NCBI GenBank assembly: GCA_039654915.1
Contig: CM077600.1
Location: 45,120,492-45,184,491 of the forward strand
Length of the DNA stretch: 64,000 nucleotides
Direction: 5' to 3'
From: Aquilaria yunnanensis
Lineage: Eukaryota > Streptophyta > Magnoliopsida > Malvales > Thymelaeaceae
Numbering within the stretch: the stretch's first letter is position 1; the number at the start of each line of letters is the position of its first letter. Below are positions 23,671-37,496 of the stretch, in pieces. The translations under genes and the position numbers were made by a program. The notes below the pieces were generated by a model that searched no databases, was not told the DNA's origin, and worked only from the letters and a program-made list of their open reading frames with translations.

Positions 23671-26600
23671 CTAAACGAATGGAAATATAGCGTACTCTGC
23701 ATAGAAAAGATTCCAAATGAAGCGGTAGAATTCTGAGATTGCTCCCTGCAAAACGGAAAAGAGTTCTGAGCTTGCTATTTATTGTACTTGAGTGCATGTA
23801 TATGTGTCAGGTGCAAGCATAGCAATTACACCTTTTGCTAGAAAATATTTGGTCGGCTTAATGCTAGGAAGACAGGGAGGAAAGAGGGAAACATTTCAAG
23901 ATTCCAAAAATGTATTTAATGTTTGTAGTGCATTCCAAGCTCTGCAGAGACAAAGGAGATCTATACTGTAGACGCAGAGCTACTGGCCTTTAACCTCTAA
24001 TGACAATGGTATGCATACACAAGCATATAGGATTTGCTACTAAATCAATTAAATGGCTACAGTCTCGTGAAGCATTGAGCAAAGCATTACCTGGGTGTAA
24101 TTTGCTCGTTCCAGCACCCATGTCTGAAATCACGGCAAAAAGAGAAGGTTATTGTAAGATGCAATGGAATATTACAAAGATGAAGGCAGCAAGCCGCAGT
24201 CAGGTTACTCGACAGTAGAACAGTATGACAATGCAATAGCTATTCCTCAAGAGATCTAGAGTTGACTTCATGAAACAACACATTGAACAAGATGCACTCT
24301 TTCCCAAAGAAAGGAAGCATCAGGAAGAGCAATCATGTGTATAACTTTCCAAATAGAAATAATCAAAGCGAATTGGCTAATAACTGAGTTAAAGCAAGAG
24401 TTACCACCATAAAACTATCTTCATGATGCTTAGAACCGTTTTCATGATGGTAGGGCATAACTTATTATGGTTGTTAACATATAGATGGTCAGGGGCAAGA
24501 TAGAATTAAATAGGCATTGCAGTGCCAACGGAAACTTCCTTTTTTTTTTTTTTCTATTTTTCAATAGCATTTCTTTTTGAAGTTATCAAGGGATTTATAC
24601 ATCTGGCTGAACTCTTTTTTTTTTTTTTTTCAAAAAAAAGGGACAAAGAAGCAAGTGAAATTAAAACAAGAAAGGACAGAAGCAGTTCTTAGATCCTGAT
24701 GTCTGGTGAGAATGTTATTACCCTCAAGTTTATTCCGCTCTGTATGAGGCAATGAATGGTAATCGATCAAAAGAAATCACAAAGAGGTCAATAGACCGAC
24801 ACAAGCTACTTGGTGGAAATGTATGGGTTAAAGCACAATTTATTTGTAAAACTTATTGGAAAAAAAAATAGAAAATACACCTGGAAGATCAAGCATATAG
24901 CCAGGACTAAATGTGCAGGTAGCATCACATTATGCCTGAATGCCTGTAAAACATTCAAATTCAAAAGTTTCTAATCAATTAATCTCTGCTCAAATATAAC
25001 GACGTCCTATGAATGCACAACTGTTCCCAGTCACTAAGCAAATAATATAAGTCGAAGAACAAACCATAATGGAACTATACCTTTTTCTCCCAATATGGAA
25101 CTATACTGATCGAGTACACAAAACTTCAAAGAAGAGTAATTCACCTGAGGCATGTATATTGCAGCCAGGATGGCAGCAACATAATTCAGAAGCAAAAGTC
25201 CAGACCCAAGGAATGCAATGTTTCTAACTCCAAGCTTTGTTGCAAAGGTTGATATCTGAAACCTGCCAAGATTTATGTGCAATGGTAAGACATTAATAAT
25301 TGAAACATACTAGCACAAGGGCATATTTTAGGAACAGCTGATTAATTTGGCTATGAAGAATTAAAAGATATAATCATAATAATATTAACCAACAAGATGT
25401 AAGATGCTCCTCATGATATTTTGACATATAATTCCATAGCTCCCACTTGAATATATGAACAAGAACATTAATTGTGGCAACCATAATTTAAAAAGGCTGG
25501 AAACTTACTTGCGATCTCCTTCTACATCTGGAAGATCCTTAGTTATGGCAATAACAAGCGCAAACAAAGTCACGAAAGTTGTGATAAAAGCCACAGGAGG
25601 ACTGCAGTATAAGATTCAAAGCAAGGTCACATAAATTCTCCTAAAACTTGGAGTCTATGCAAGTACAGTTTAACACTTGAAATTCTAAGGTTAGAATCTG
25701 ATAGTGACATCCTTATGCATTCTTAATATTTAGTTTACATGCTCCGATACTCATATTATCTGATGTAGCTTCCCAGCTACATATGATGGCACTTCTATTT
25801 TTCCAATTCAACCCACTAATTCAGAAAAGTCCATGTACATGGTGGAGTTGACCTACTGTTCTACCTGTAAATCATATAAAACTATGCCCGAAGAATTTTC
25901 ACTGACCTCCACAAGAAAGGAAGTCCAAGAGCAGCCCTCGTGGAATAATATACCCCAAAATTAAGAAGGAAGCCGCGCACCTACATGTAAATTATTTAAG
26001 CAAATTTTCTGTCATTTAAATGAAATCTAATTCAGGTTAGTTACGATGCCACTGAAACCAGACAGCCATATATATATATCTATGGTATTCCCATGATCCT
26101 GTCTTTTAGTTGTAACTGTCCCTAACAGATTCATGGGTAATTTGCTTAGCTGTTTACCAGGAAAAGAAGTCCTTCAACTGGCCTTTTAACAGGCACGTAT
26201 TGAGCATGAGAAACACTTAACTTGGAGCATGCAGGTTTGCATTACTAAAATGCTCCCTCATGTGCAAGTCAATGAAATGATTAAGAAATAGGTAGCAGTT
26301 GAGTTGATAAAAGGCTTAACCGCAATTACAAACAAAATGCTTAGACTCCAATACCAAGTTGAAACTTCAAACTCAAAACCAAATGGCTACAAATGGAATG
26401 CCTTAACCACAATATAGAGAGCCAGAAGAAACCTGTGATGTTAATTATGTGGAACATTGAAACCAAATGAGACTCTATAATTGACCCAGCAAGTTTTCTT
26501 TTTTCTTTTTCTCCTTTTCCATTGAAAAAATTAGATTAAAAAAAATTTGTATCGGTCAGGTAATACAAGACAACAACTAATTATTACAAGGAATCCTTGT

Positions 26601-28175
26601 GCTAGCATCTAGTTTCTAAGGGTTAGTCGTACCGTGGCAATTATAAGAAATGCTGCAACAGGGAATCTCTTCATCCTAAGCGGAGGAACAGAATAGATTG
26701 TGCCCAGAAGTAGACCAAAAGAATAAAGGGAAGTGATGAATGGACCAAAGTTGGTACCGACAATTAAAAGACCAGCCACTGCAAAGGAGATGACCAAGAT
26801 CCAGGCAGATTGAACGGATAGGTCCCCTGCAGCTATAGGTAAATAAGGTTTGTTTACCCTGCAAATTCGAAGAGCAACCAGGAAACTAGTGAAACAGTTC
26901 TAGAGCTCAAATGGCATCAAAATGTAGATAATAGACAGAAGACAAACTCTTGAACTTACGAGTACAAACTGTAATTTACAGCAGGATAAAATGAGATAAT
27001 GATCCATCAATGACAAGGAAAACGGAACCAATAATCCAGAAAAGACGAGAGTCATATGTGAAAGCAAACTAACCACCTAGAGAGAGAAAGAGCACAGCTA
27101 TTCCCTATTACATATTCAAAAGGAACTAAATTTGGATGCTATTGAGTATGTGATTTCAAAACAGACTAATTCAAGCCTGTCCATCGGTATTATGAAAGTC
27201 TGCAATGCTTATTTATGTTGGTTGAGATCTGATTGCTAAACCCAAGCAAACTTGAAACTCTGTAACATTTCATATGAATGCTGGAAGGAACGCAGATTGG
27301 CAAGAATGCAGTACCACTTACTTGTCTATCCCAATATCGTAGATCTGATTGATGCCAACTATATAACCATTTCCGCATATGAGAGCTATTAGGCCAGAGA
27401 ATGCCTTGAGCACTAGAGACCACTTTATTAGATGTGGATTCTCAATCAAAGCTCTTGTAACCAAAGCACTGCCAACAAAATTGGCAAAGAACATTAGTTG
27501 AGGGACACCATAGTTATTCCCAGTCCAAGTCACAAGTTCTTACACAGATCCTAGAGCTGTTCCCCTTATTGTATGGGGCCTCAAAAATCTCCAGCATGCA
27601 TCTTTGAAATTCGAAATTTTGCTCAATATCGGATCAGAATCAGCAGCACCAACTTGTGAAGAGGCCTTGTATATAAATTTGTCACAGAACGTTAGACCAC
27701 CAGAGATTAATACATTCATCCAGTGCATTCTGAGAGAATCAGTAACCAAATCACGCTGAAAGGATAACGGGAAGTGCAATCTCCGAAGAGTGGAACTCAC
27801 TTTGTTTTTATTATGCTAAACTAATCCCCTCATGTCCACTGTATTCAATTCAGGAATAGCTGAAACTGACTCCAATTTACTAAACTAAGCCTTGAGATAA
27901 AGAAATGCACAAGTGAGTTCAGATTACATAGAACCAAACCATACCGTGATAGAATTTAGCTTGAACCGGCGAACAGAAACGAGCTTCGAGCAACTTCTCG
28001 TGCTGAAGAATCCGGTTGGTGGGAGGTGATTGGACCATTTCGAGAGCAAATGACAAGAATTGCAACTGGGCTTATTGGGAGCCAAACCCATCTTTAGTTG
28101 AGAAGGAGAGGCGACGGTGTGAGGAGCTAGAGCTAAAATTCGAGATGGGGAGAAAACAGAGATTGAGAGTTCCAT
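23671..28175 (-). CDS. HST: Homogentisate solanesyltransferase, chloroplastic (HST/PDS2)
   Basis: This enzyme joins homogentisate to solanesyl diphosphate with loss of CO2, giving 2-methyl-6-solanesyl-1,4-benzoquinol, the committed step to plastoquinone-9 in the plastid envelope. Ten exons join in frame: 28175-27945, 27665-27544, 27468-27322, 26858-26633, 25980-25907, 25601-25509, 25262-25145, 24943-24881, 24123-24091 and 23745-23671, giving 393 residues, the usual size. The first ~75 residues are Ser/Arg-rich, a chloroplast transit peptide. Both UbiA-type aspartate motifs are present: [10 protein letters not shown] (158-167) and KDLPDVEGD (288-296), with hydrophobic membrane segments between and after. 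[16 protein letters not shown] and [15 protein letters not shown] separate it from the homogentisate phytyltransferases, its nearest relatives. The start was chosen because MELSIS is the typical HST N-terminus. Tail to tail with the IQM gene. Confidence 0.95.
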
Positions 28176-29159
28176 CCGAAAAGGGGATGGCTGGATTCTG
28201 AGCTAAGCTGATCAGACCAGACTCAATTTCCCTTCGAAGCGGGCTCTCTTCGGCTTCAAAACTAAAATTCCCACCTCTCTGTTCAACGGTTTAATTCCCC
28301 GGCTTCTCTACATGTTCTTTCGTGTGGTGACTGCAGAGACCGCCACCGGTGTTTCCGATATCCGTTCACGTCGACATGTCTAGGGCCTCGGTCTCCAAAT
28401 TGGTTTCGATTTGACCTCTCAACTTCTAATTTACTCATTTTCCATCCCTAATGGCTAATGTCTACTTAAAAAAAAAAGCATACTTTTGTGTTTGTTCTTT
28501 TACTTTATTTTCTTCTTTTCTTTTTGGTAATCATAAGTACTTTCAAATATAGAGAAAGTCACAAAAACTCATGGTTTACCCTAATCTATCCATTCTTATT
28601 TGCAAAAACATACACATACTCCCTATTTATAAACTCTGTCACTGTTGATGAAGTTGAAAATGGGAAAAAACACAGTTTTTTTATTAGCCTTTTTTTATGT
28701 AGAAATTTTGTCCCTTTAAACTTTTGCATCTAACAAGTTGAACATCGTTATCAATTATAAAAGGGGGGTTTTTTTTCTTGAACAGTAAGATGAAATTTAT
28801 TAATTAGAGAAAACAGAGGATACAACAAAGAACTAGCTAGTGGCTAAACTTAATAAACCAAACTCAAAACTTTAGATCCGACCCTGCCACCTATTGCTTA
28901 ATGGACTTACAACAACCCTCTACAACTTGTAACTAGGTTTAACATTTAATCAAACCATGGGACTTTATCTTTTAATTTTACATATCTACTAGAGATCCAC
29001 AAATAAGATATAACCTGAATATCACCAATCAAGTTTATATGTTGATACTAGCCTTCATTGAAAATAATTTGTTCTTTTGTTTCCAGATTAACCAGGTTGT
29101 AATGGCAATTACAGCTTTATAAGCCTTCTGCTATGCTATGTAAAAAATACGAAGGATAA
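28176..29159. other. HST upstream region, no other gene seen
   Basis: The first ~200 bases are the probable HST leader and promoter. Beyond that the sequence is AT-rich with T runs. The segment near 28770-28900 (AACAGAGGATACAACAAAGA) resembles LINE-type trailing sequence but is too short to call. Confidence 0.4.
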
Positions 29160-30735
29160 GCCAAATATATGTTTAATTAGACATTGAGAGTGATTTTATA
29201 AATTTGCCCTTACAATAAATTACGTTTGCTCTTTTCCAACTGCCTCTCTCTCTCCAAGCCTATTTCGCAAATCCTCCTCAGCCAACCAAAATATGCCTGT
29301 TGTGGTTTCTCTATTTCTCTCCGCCTTTCATCGTCGCAGCTGCCGACTGTTGCTCTGTACTCTGATCTCCATCGTGTGCCGATCTCCGTCGAGCACCAAG
29401 AAAAGATGAGATCCGAGGCGAGACAACGAGACGAACGACGAGGCTAGGCAAAAGGAAGAACGCCGAAGTGAAGGGAAGAACGGTGGTGCCACTCTGGTCT
29501 CAAATAGTGACTTCGATCTGATTGACTTTTTATCTAATCGACTATCGAAGGTGGTTCTCCTTCAAGGCATCTATGTGGAGATTGGTGAGTGAAGAAGATT
29601 GACGGAGATCGAAGAAGATCAGTGAGCAAAGGAGATCGACAGTATCAGTAGGTGAAAAGAGAGATTGGCATGGCGAAGGTGAGACCGGCAAGTGAAGGAG
29701 AGATTGGCAAGTGAAAACGGCGGAGGTAAAATAGGCGAGCCGAGGTGAGATCGGCGAGCAAAGATGGAGGAGGTAAAATAGGTGAGATTGGCAAGTGAAA
29801 ACGGCGGAGGTAAAATAGGCGAGCCGAGGTGAGATCGGCGAGCAAAGATGGATGTGCTCAGATCGGTGAGCGAAGATGATGGCGGTGAGATCTGTGAATT
29901 GACAGGTGAAAGAAGAGATCGACGCGGCTAACGTGAGACTTGCAAGTGAAGGAAAGATCGACGAATAAAGATGATAAAGGTAAAACCGGCGAGCCGAGGT
30001 AAGATCGACAAGCAAAAATGGAGGCGGTGAGATCGGTGAGCAAAGATGGCAGCTATAAGATCGGCAAACAAAGAAGAGATCTGCGAGTGAAAATGGCAGC
30101 GATAAAATCGGTGAATGAAGAAGGATATCGACATTTGAAGGAGATAGGCAGAGACTGCAATTTGTTTTCTGAAAAAATAATTTTTTTTATTAGTTTTTTT
30201 TAGGACATTGTTGTATTTTTTATTTAGATACTTTTAAATATTGATGTAGACACTTTTAATTTTCTATTTATACATTTTTTTTATTATTTTGTATACATAT
30301 TTTACCATGAAAATAAATTATTTGCATATTGCTTTAGACATTTTGTAACTTTTCTTTAGACATTTTTACACATTTATTCATACACTTTTTTATTGTTTCA
30401 AATAATTAGTTTTGAGGATAGTGAATTATTTTTGTACTGGTTCAAACACTTCTAAATATTTCTTTAAACACATTTGCTCATTATTTTAGACACTTTTACA
30501 ACGATGCATATTCTCACAGTGGCAATGCGATTCAAATGAAGTACAATGATAGTGATATCCTGACGTATGACAGTCGCCGACTCTGGCACCGGAGGAACAG
30601 TGGCAAGTTAAGGTTTTTTGTAGAGAATAATATTTTAACTAAAGATATTTTTGTCAATTTTTTTTTATATTTTATGTCTTATATATAGAAGATTAAGAGT
30701 TGGGTTGGTATGTCTAGTTAGACACATGTACATAA
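29160..30735. mobile_element. Possible Mutator-like element with GC-rich interior
   Basis: An AT-rich left flank with TGTTTAATTAGACA faces TGTCTAACTAGACA in the inverted right end near 30712-30725. Between lie a GC-rich block (29280-29520), a purine-rich minisatellite (29640-30130) and a tract of degenerate TTTAGACACTTTTA words (30190-30510). The layout resembles the other Mutator-like elements here, but the terminal match is short and no target duplication was found. Confidence 0.3.
29640..30130 (+). repeat. Purine-rich minisatellite
   Basis: Repeats of a 20-28 bp unit resembling GTGAGATCGGCGAGCAAAGA, with GTAAAATAGGCGAGCCGAGG interspersed. A larger 84-bp unit is repeated almost perfectly (starts 29700 and 29784). 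The array gives stop-poor frames on the minus strand purely from its repeat structure; these are not taken as genes. Confidence 0.8.
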
Positions 30736-31060
30736 TAAAATAGCTATGTCAAAAATGGACAAGGTTGATGCTCGAAATAACTTCTGGAAATCCAAAGCAG
30801 AAACCAGATTAATTTGCCACCAAACAGAGATCTAACGCCATACTCCTTTAACCTTTCTACATCAAACAAGGATGTGATCCATTGATTCAACATCTTCCCT
30901 ACATAGAGGACAAAGCAAAACCAGTGCCAAAAATTCCCCTTAAAGACATCTATAGCTTTGTGGGAAGCCAATATTGAACAGTTCTCCAAATGAAAAAATT
31001 AATTTTCTGAGGAATCTAAGAGTTCCAAAGAGTGCATTGGTCTGCATATGTGCGAATATA
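30730..31060 (-). pseudogene. LINE reverse-transcriptase remnant (zf-RVT region)
   Basis: On the minus strand 30850-30960 reads LALVLLCPLCREDVESMDHI, the Cys-Cys-His zinc-binding segment found just after the reverse transcriptase of plant LINEs. A stop follows soon after, where the family has its next Cys. Only this piece is recognisable; target-primed insertion would explain the 5' truncation. Confidence 0.65.
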
Positions 31061-31206
31061 TAAGTCATCAATCGCTTGAGTAAACACATGAGTAGAGAAT
31101 ACTACTCCACTTTCATCTCTAAATTCCTTCTTCCTATAGGCCTCTATCCTTTACGTAGACAACTTCCAAAATATTACCAAGAAAACAGGAGAAAATATGG
31201 TACACG

Positions 31207-32070
31207 TATGGGCAGAGCTAAATAAAGCTAGGCAAGGGGCGTCTCGCCCCCTAATATTTTTCTTAATTATATATATGATGCATATTTTATGAATTATTTT
31301 ATAAATTTAAATAGTAAAAAAATACATGCAACAACATAAATAGTACAAAAAAATACTAATTTTAATTTTTATGTAAATATTCACACTAAATATTAATGTA
31401 CTAGCCTCAATTTTTTTTTACTAACAATTGAAAATCCAACTACTTTTTGGATTCTCTTATTGTCCTGTCAGTTAAGTTGCTTATTAAAAGCCAAATTGGA
31501 ATTGACTTACGATGTCAAGAAAAAATAACTGATCATATTAGCTCACATATAAAATCCATATAATTTGCTTTATTTTTTGGTAGTAAAAATCAAGGCAGAG
31601 ATATCAGATAAAACAATTAGAAGAATAAGAGCTTGTGGCAACAAAGAGTCACGAAGTTTCAAGCAACATTTATATATATATATATATATGTTTGTTGATT
31701 TTACTTGGTGAGTTTGATAGTGATTTTTGTGTTTATCTAAATAGTATAAAATCCTAGTGCTGCACTTAACAAAAAAGCTTCACTATCAGCACAGCAAGTT
31801 TTCCAAGTTGAAACTTGCAATTGCAACTTCTCTATTATACACGCTACTCACTACCTAATTTATATTAGTTAATTTTTATTTTTTTATTATTGACATCAGT
31901 GTATTTTATGCTAAAATTGCCACATAATTGTTGAGATTGAAATTAGTAAGTTCCAAAATTTGTAGTCGTAAAGGGTTGAATTATAATTTAAGTATATTTT
32001 TTATTGTAATTTGAACAAAGTTATTTGTATATATCATATCTTATAACCTGATATCCTGACTCCACCCCTG
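31207..32070. mobile_element. Possible non-autonomous hAT-like element
   Basis: The right end, read inverted, is CAGGGGTGGAGTCAGGATAT, close to the CAGGGGCGGAGCCA terminus seen in many plant hAT-like elements. The left end TATGGGCAGAGCTAAATAAA is a poorer match. The 864-bp interior is AT-rich with an (AT)n run near 31672-31689. Flanking 8-mers match at only 5 of 8 positions. Confidence 0.4.
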
Positions 32071-33954
32071 AGTATAGGCTCTGAGTCTTTGATTGAAAAT
32101 TAGCAAGAATGTGTTTGCTATCATTGGGAAATGTGTTGCTGCTGTTGGAGTTCTATGCTGTCCAAGCCAATGGCAACTGGCAACTAGAGAATTTTTATTG
32201 ACGTCTTAAAATTTTACAAATTTCTATTTGAGTCTTAAAACCTGTAAAACATGTAAATAGTTAGTCCTAAAGCTAATTTCATAATAGGTAGCTAACAGTT
32301 TAGGAGTAACTGGTTACATATTTTGAAACTTTTAGAGCTCAAATAGAAACTTATAAAATTTTTGAACTTAAATAAAAAAGTAATCAAAGTTATAGGATTG
32401 AATATGTTCTTTTCTCTTATTTCCATCCTAATTGTTTGGGCTTCTTGACGCTACATATTTGGGTTTTTTACAGCTACATCTGAACTTTCAGTGATATTAT
32501 ATTTTCTGTTCTAATGTTTGAAAATGTACACTCCCTGCTTTTTTAACATTGTTAGTCAACCGTCAGTTAAAATTATAGCCAGTCATCTTGAATTTAGTAT
32601 GGTTTACAATTATTCCCAAAACTTTTGAAATTTATAATTTTCCAATATTGTCATTCCCCTTCTCATATCTTTACTTTTATTCTTTGTTGGCGCCACTTCA
32701 ACACCATCAATCTCTACCGTTTCCTTGCCTCCTCGTCCAACCCTACCTTCTTGCTCCATCGACTCCTTCCTTGACCTCATCCCCAAGGTCATTTGTCCTC
32801 CTTACCTTGACCTATTCAGACAGTCAAACTCACCCAAATTTACCTTACATGTCCTTTTGTTGATTGACGTAAATAAAAAACTAAAATAGGAAGGCTATGC
32901 TTCAATGCATCCAGCCACTTTAATTGATTTTTTATCTAAAATTATATCATTTAAATATCTAATTAACAATCACCTAAACAATATTTTTAGAAAATAATAT
33001 ATCTAATTAATAATCACTTAAATAATGTTTTTAGAAAATAATTTTTTTAGCCAACTAAGAAAAATTAAAAATTAAGAGAAAATACCAAGATTTTCGAAAA
33101 AAGGTGTTAAAAAAAAATACTTTTTCACCCTTTTTAAATATAAAGTTTCAATCAATATTATTCAAGTTGAGTAAATAATCTTTATATATCAAAGTAATTA
33201 CTAATAACTCTTTTGTTAGAATCATTGCCAAATATGTAACAATGTTGTTTTACCTCTTTTTTCAAAATAAATTATCTTTCAACATTTCTCATTTTAAGTT
33301 TTTTATTTTATTTTGAATTCACTACATGAGGAACTAGCTTTTGAGACAAATATAATGGGACAAATAGAGCATTTATCTATAATACCTATATTTGAAATTT
33401 GAGACAAAAACTTTGAAGTGTATATTATATTTTTCACTAATTAATATACATTGGAGGCAAATAAAATATTTGAGTCCATAAACTCTATTCAAAATTGGAG
33501 GCAAATAATTGAAACCAAATGTTATATTTTTTATAATTAGAATAGGATCAAAGACATAAAAAATTTATCTCTAATAATTAAATACAAATAATTAGATGAT
33601 CATATTGTATTTTCTACTAATATAGGCAGAAGTGTTTTGTAAATTTCTAGATAATTTGATGAACTTTTATAATTTTTTATATTAATATCATTATTATGTG
33701 TTTGTTTTATTACCGGTAAGACTTACATAAATGACTTATATAGCTTTTAGTTAAAAAGTAAATTCAAATCTTCGAGGCCAAAAAACTTGGCAGAAACAAC
33801 GCAAATTTCATAAAGTTTGAGAAAGACAGAGTTGAGTTCAACCAGGGCTAACCCCTGAGCTTCATATTTGCATTCCTAGATGGCAATGGTTATTGCATTG
33901 ACATCCTTTACAATAGGGTCGTAAAAAATTGGGGTTGAACTCATTGTTAGTTGC

Positions 33955-35405
33955 TGATAAATGTTAATTTTGTGGTCAAACATGTTGACTTTTTATCAAC
34001 TTTGACCACAATTTTCTACCTCATCACTCAATATTTTTGGCAAATTCTTGCTTTGATCCTTCATTTTGTAGGTTGGAGAAGTTGACCATAGCATTGGAAT
34101 GGCACCGGGACAAGCGGCACGAAAAATGAGAATGTAGAAGTCAACGGACATTATAACTGTGGTGCCTAGGCGCCACAGTATAAAGTCCTCTGCCAAGAAA
34201 AGGGCACTTTGGCGCCTAGGCGCCCATACATCCCTTCTGGCGCCCAGACAACCCCCTCTGGCGCCTAGGCGCCAGTCACCCGAGAAAGTAGTCCCCTCCT
34301 CAAGTTTGAACTCAAGCTTGCCATTGGCCAAGGTTTTCTATCCAATGGAGTTGGTGAGTGAAAGGGACAGCCTCTAGAGGAGAAGAATCTGGAACATAGC
34401 AAAGAAAAAGAAGAGCTTCATGTTCTTCTTCATCTTCATCTTGTCTTAGAACTAGTTTTGGGGTTTTTCCACCATAGATAGTTTTCCTAGCTTTTCTTAG
34501 TTTTCTTTTTGATGACCATTGGAGCTAACTTGGAGATTGCTTGGAGTGCTCAAGGAGACTAGCTTGGAGACTTTGGATTCAAGAGCTTCTAGCCACCTTG
34601 GGTTTATTCTTTCATCTACCTTGTAGTTCTTCATGGATGCTATTATGTTCACTTTTATGATTATGTTTTATTTAGTTATGGAGTAGTCTTCTTTTGCACT
34701 TTCTATGGATGTAGCTACTTGGATTGATTATGTTGGATGAATTTGTGGTTATGTGATGTTGATTTTCTACTAAATGTATGTTTATTCTTCTCTTGAGCTT
34801 AATGTTGTGTTAGCTAGTTGATGGCCACAATTAGTTGCACTATAAATTGCATCTAAACTCTTGGAAAAGATTAGAAGCTATTGGACCTAGGAGAAGAATT
34901 TAATGGCTATGGACTTGTTGGAAAATTAGTCTAAGTCATTAGTTAAAGGTAAATTGAGCTTTAATGCCTCTTTCTAAACTTGTAATCGGGTGGAAATCCT
35001 TATTAAGTTTAGATTAGAGAGATTAATTCTTTCACTTGGAAAAGTAAGAATTTAGTTGAATAACTTTATCAACATACATTGGAAATTAACCCACTCACCT
35101 AAGTTCACAAACAAATCAAAACAAGTAGTGAACCTATAGGAAGTGTTCTTTCATGATTTGATAAAAAACTACAAATTCTACATTGCATACTTGCATTCTA
35201 GGTTAATAGTATTCCATTTAACTAAGGTTAGTCACTTGTTTAAGTTGCCTATATTGTCATCCAACTTTGATTGTTTAGCTAAAGTTTAACTTGAGTAGTG
35301 GTACTTGGCATTCAATTTCATCAATCTTCGTGGGAACGATATCCACTCATCCATCTACACAACTACCGTGCACTTGCAGAATAGTGGGTTTAAAATTTCA
35401 CTACA
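33955..35405 (+). repeat. Athila 5' LTR (1451 bp)
   Basis: Begins TGATAAATGTTAATTTTGTG and ends TTTCACTACA. A probable TATA box, TATAAA, is at 34179-34184, closely surrounded by palindromes of the type GGCGCCTAGGCGCC (34161-34174 with one mismatch, 34211-34224, 34260-34273). These GC-rich blocks stand out in an AT-rich LTR. It lacks a 39-bp stretch present in the 3' LTR. Confidence 0.97.
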
Positions 35406-35411
35406 AGTTTT

Positions 35412-35429
35412 TGGCACCGTTGCCGGGGA
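35412..35429 (+). other. Primer binding site, tRNA-Asp
   Basis: TGGCACCGTTGCCGGGGA lies six bases inside the 5' LTR. It complements the 3' end of plant tRNA-Asp (TGGCGCCGTTGCCGGGGA) with one mismatch. It marks the minus-strand start point for reverse transcription. Confidence 0.9.
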
Positions 35430-35549
35430 TTGATTGTATTGATTTGTTCAATATCATTGCTAGAAGATTGACTTTAGACTAAACATTTATTTCTTTACTT
35501 ATTTGTTGCCTTTGTGCTTGGATATTTCTTTGATAGGTACCATTGGTGT

Positions 35550-37496
35550 ATGACCCGTTCCCAACACTCTACTTTGTTGCCATTCATTATGGAGATTGAA
35601 AGACATCTTAAAGAGCTTTGAGCAATATTACACTTGGGAGAATCAAGCTCCACCCCTTCATCCATGGAAGGTGGAGGTGATAATTTTAATGGTAATGGGT
35701 ATAATGGTGGCAATGGAGGAAATGGAGGTATGGATCATCAAGATGGAGTCTATCCGAAAAATCTACAAAGGCCTATTAGGGAGTACATCCGATCCTTGGT
35801 GACGGAGAATTATTCGGGTATTGTGAGGCCACCGGTTCAAGCCAACAACTTTGAGTTGAAGCCATCCTTGATTTCTCTCATCCAACAAAACCCATTTGGA
35901 GGCTTGGCTTCGGAGGATCCCAACACTCACATAGCGGATTTCTTGGAAGCTTGTGACACATTCAAGGCTAATGGAGTCTCCACTGATGCTATTAGACTCC
36001 GATTGTTTCCTTTCTCACTTCGGGACAAAGCTAAAGGGTGGTATCAATCACTTCAACCGGGGAGCATTGCTACATGGAATGAAATGGCCGAAAAATTCTT
36101 GAGCAAGTTTTTTCCTCCATCCAAGGCCGCCCACTTGAGAGCTTCAATTGTGACATTCAAGCAACATGAGATGGAGTCTATTTCGGAGGCTTGGGAAAGA
36201 TTCAAAGAGTTGCTTAGGAAGTTCCCACAACATGGATTCTTGGATTGGCAACAAATCCAACTTTTCTATGAAGGCTTAGTACCTACCTCAAGATTTATGA
36301 TTGATGCTTCGGCCGGAGGATCCTTGATGTCAAAGACAACTGGTGATGATTTCCAAATTCTAGAACAATTGGCACTAAATGGAGAGCAATGGCCGAGAGA
36401 AAGAGCTCAACCAAGAAGAGGGGTACTTGAGGTTGATCAATTGACCGCCTTGTCGGCACAAATGGCTTCTCTCATGAATCAAGTGTCCAAGTTGACCAAC
36501 AAAAAAGAGCAAACTATTGAGCAAGCCGCCACCTCTACCTCCAACACATATAATGGACATATGGATATGGAGCTTGAAAAAGAAAATTTTATGGGCAACC
36601 GGAATTTTGGATTTAGAAGCAACAACATGGGAAATCAATATAACCCAAGTTGGAGAAACCATGAAAATTTCTCCTATGGTAACACAAGGAATGTGCAACA
36701 ACCACCACCACCTCCCGATTGTAACCAAGTCTCAATGGAGAAGAAGCCTTCTATGGAAAAAATTATGTTGCAATTTATGAAGGAGACAAGAGAAAGAATG
36801 GAGAATAATGAAGCCAAGACGGCTAGCTTGAGTGCTAACTTAGCTAGTATGAAGGCAAATGTAAGTGCAAGCATCAAGAACATGGAAAATCAAATTGGGC
36901 AATTGGCTTTGGCGGTGAAGACATCTCAAAAAGGGAAATTTCCTAGTGACACCGAGATAAATCCAAGAGAACATTGTCAAGCCATCAAACTTAGAGGAGG
37001 CAAGCAACTTGAAGATCCTTACAAGAATAGACCTTCTCAAGTCACTCCTATAGTTGAGAATGAAGAGCAATTGGAAAAGGAGCAAGTGGTGGAGTTGCCT
37101 CAAGAGCAACCATCTAAGGTTCAACAAGCCCCACCCAACCCACCTTTGCCTTTCCCACAAAGATTTCAAAAGAAGAAGCTTGAAGAGCAATATGGGAAAT
37201 TCTTGGAGAATTTCAAGAAGCTTCACATAAACATTCCTCTCTTGGAAGCATTAACTCAAATGCCTAACTATGCCAAATTCTTGAAGGACATTATTGCACG
37301 GAAGAGAAAATTTGAAGATTACGAGACCGTCAAGCTTAATGAAGAATGTAGTGCGGTGCTCCAAAGGAAACTTCCTCAAAAGCTCAAAGACCCGGGAAGT
37401 TTCGTAGTACCTTGTTCTATTGGATCATCTTCTCATAATATGGCATTGTGTGATCTTGGTGCAAACATTAATCTTATGCCATTATCATTTTTTTAG
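35550..37496 (+). pseudogene. Athila gag and start of protease, disrupted
   Basis: The likely start codon is 35550. After 23 codons TGA (35619-35621) interrupts the frame, which then stays open to 37496; the next in-frame ATG is 35664. The product is the capsid polyprotein: a Gly/Asn-rich N-terminus, the retrotransposon gag core with RLRLFPFSLRDKAKGWYQSL and WNEMAEKFLSKFFPPSK, an Asn/Arg-rich segment without a CCHC knuckle as usual for Athila, and a coiled-coil region. At the 3' end comes the protease active-site segment [15 protein letters not shown] run of seven T (37488-37494) then throws the frame into a stop; pol continues one frame away. Confidence 0.93.

Noticed and set aside
29542..30134. 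Minus-strand frames of up to 157 codons with internal repeats
   Set aside because: They are the purine-rich minisatellite read as codons; protein repeats mirror the DNA repeats and no family is recognised.
37488..37494. Programmed ribosomal frameshift at the T run between gag and pol
   Set aside because: The needed shift is +1, not the -1 typical of such slippery runs, and Athila gag-pol is usually one frame. An extra T is simpler.
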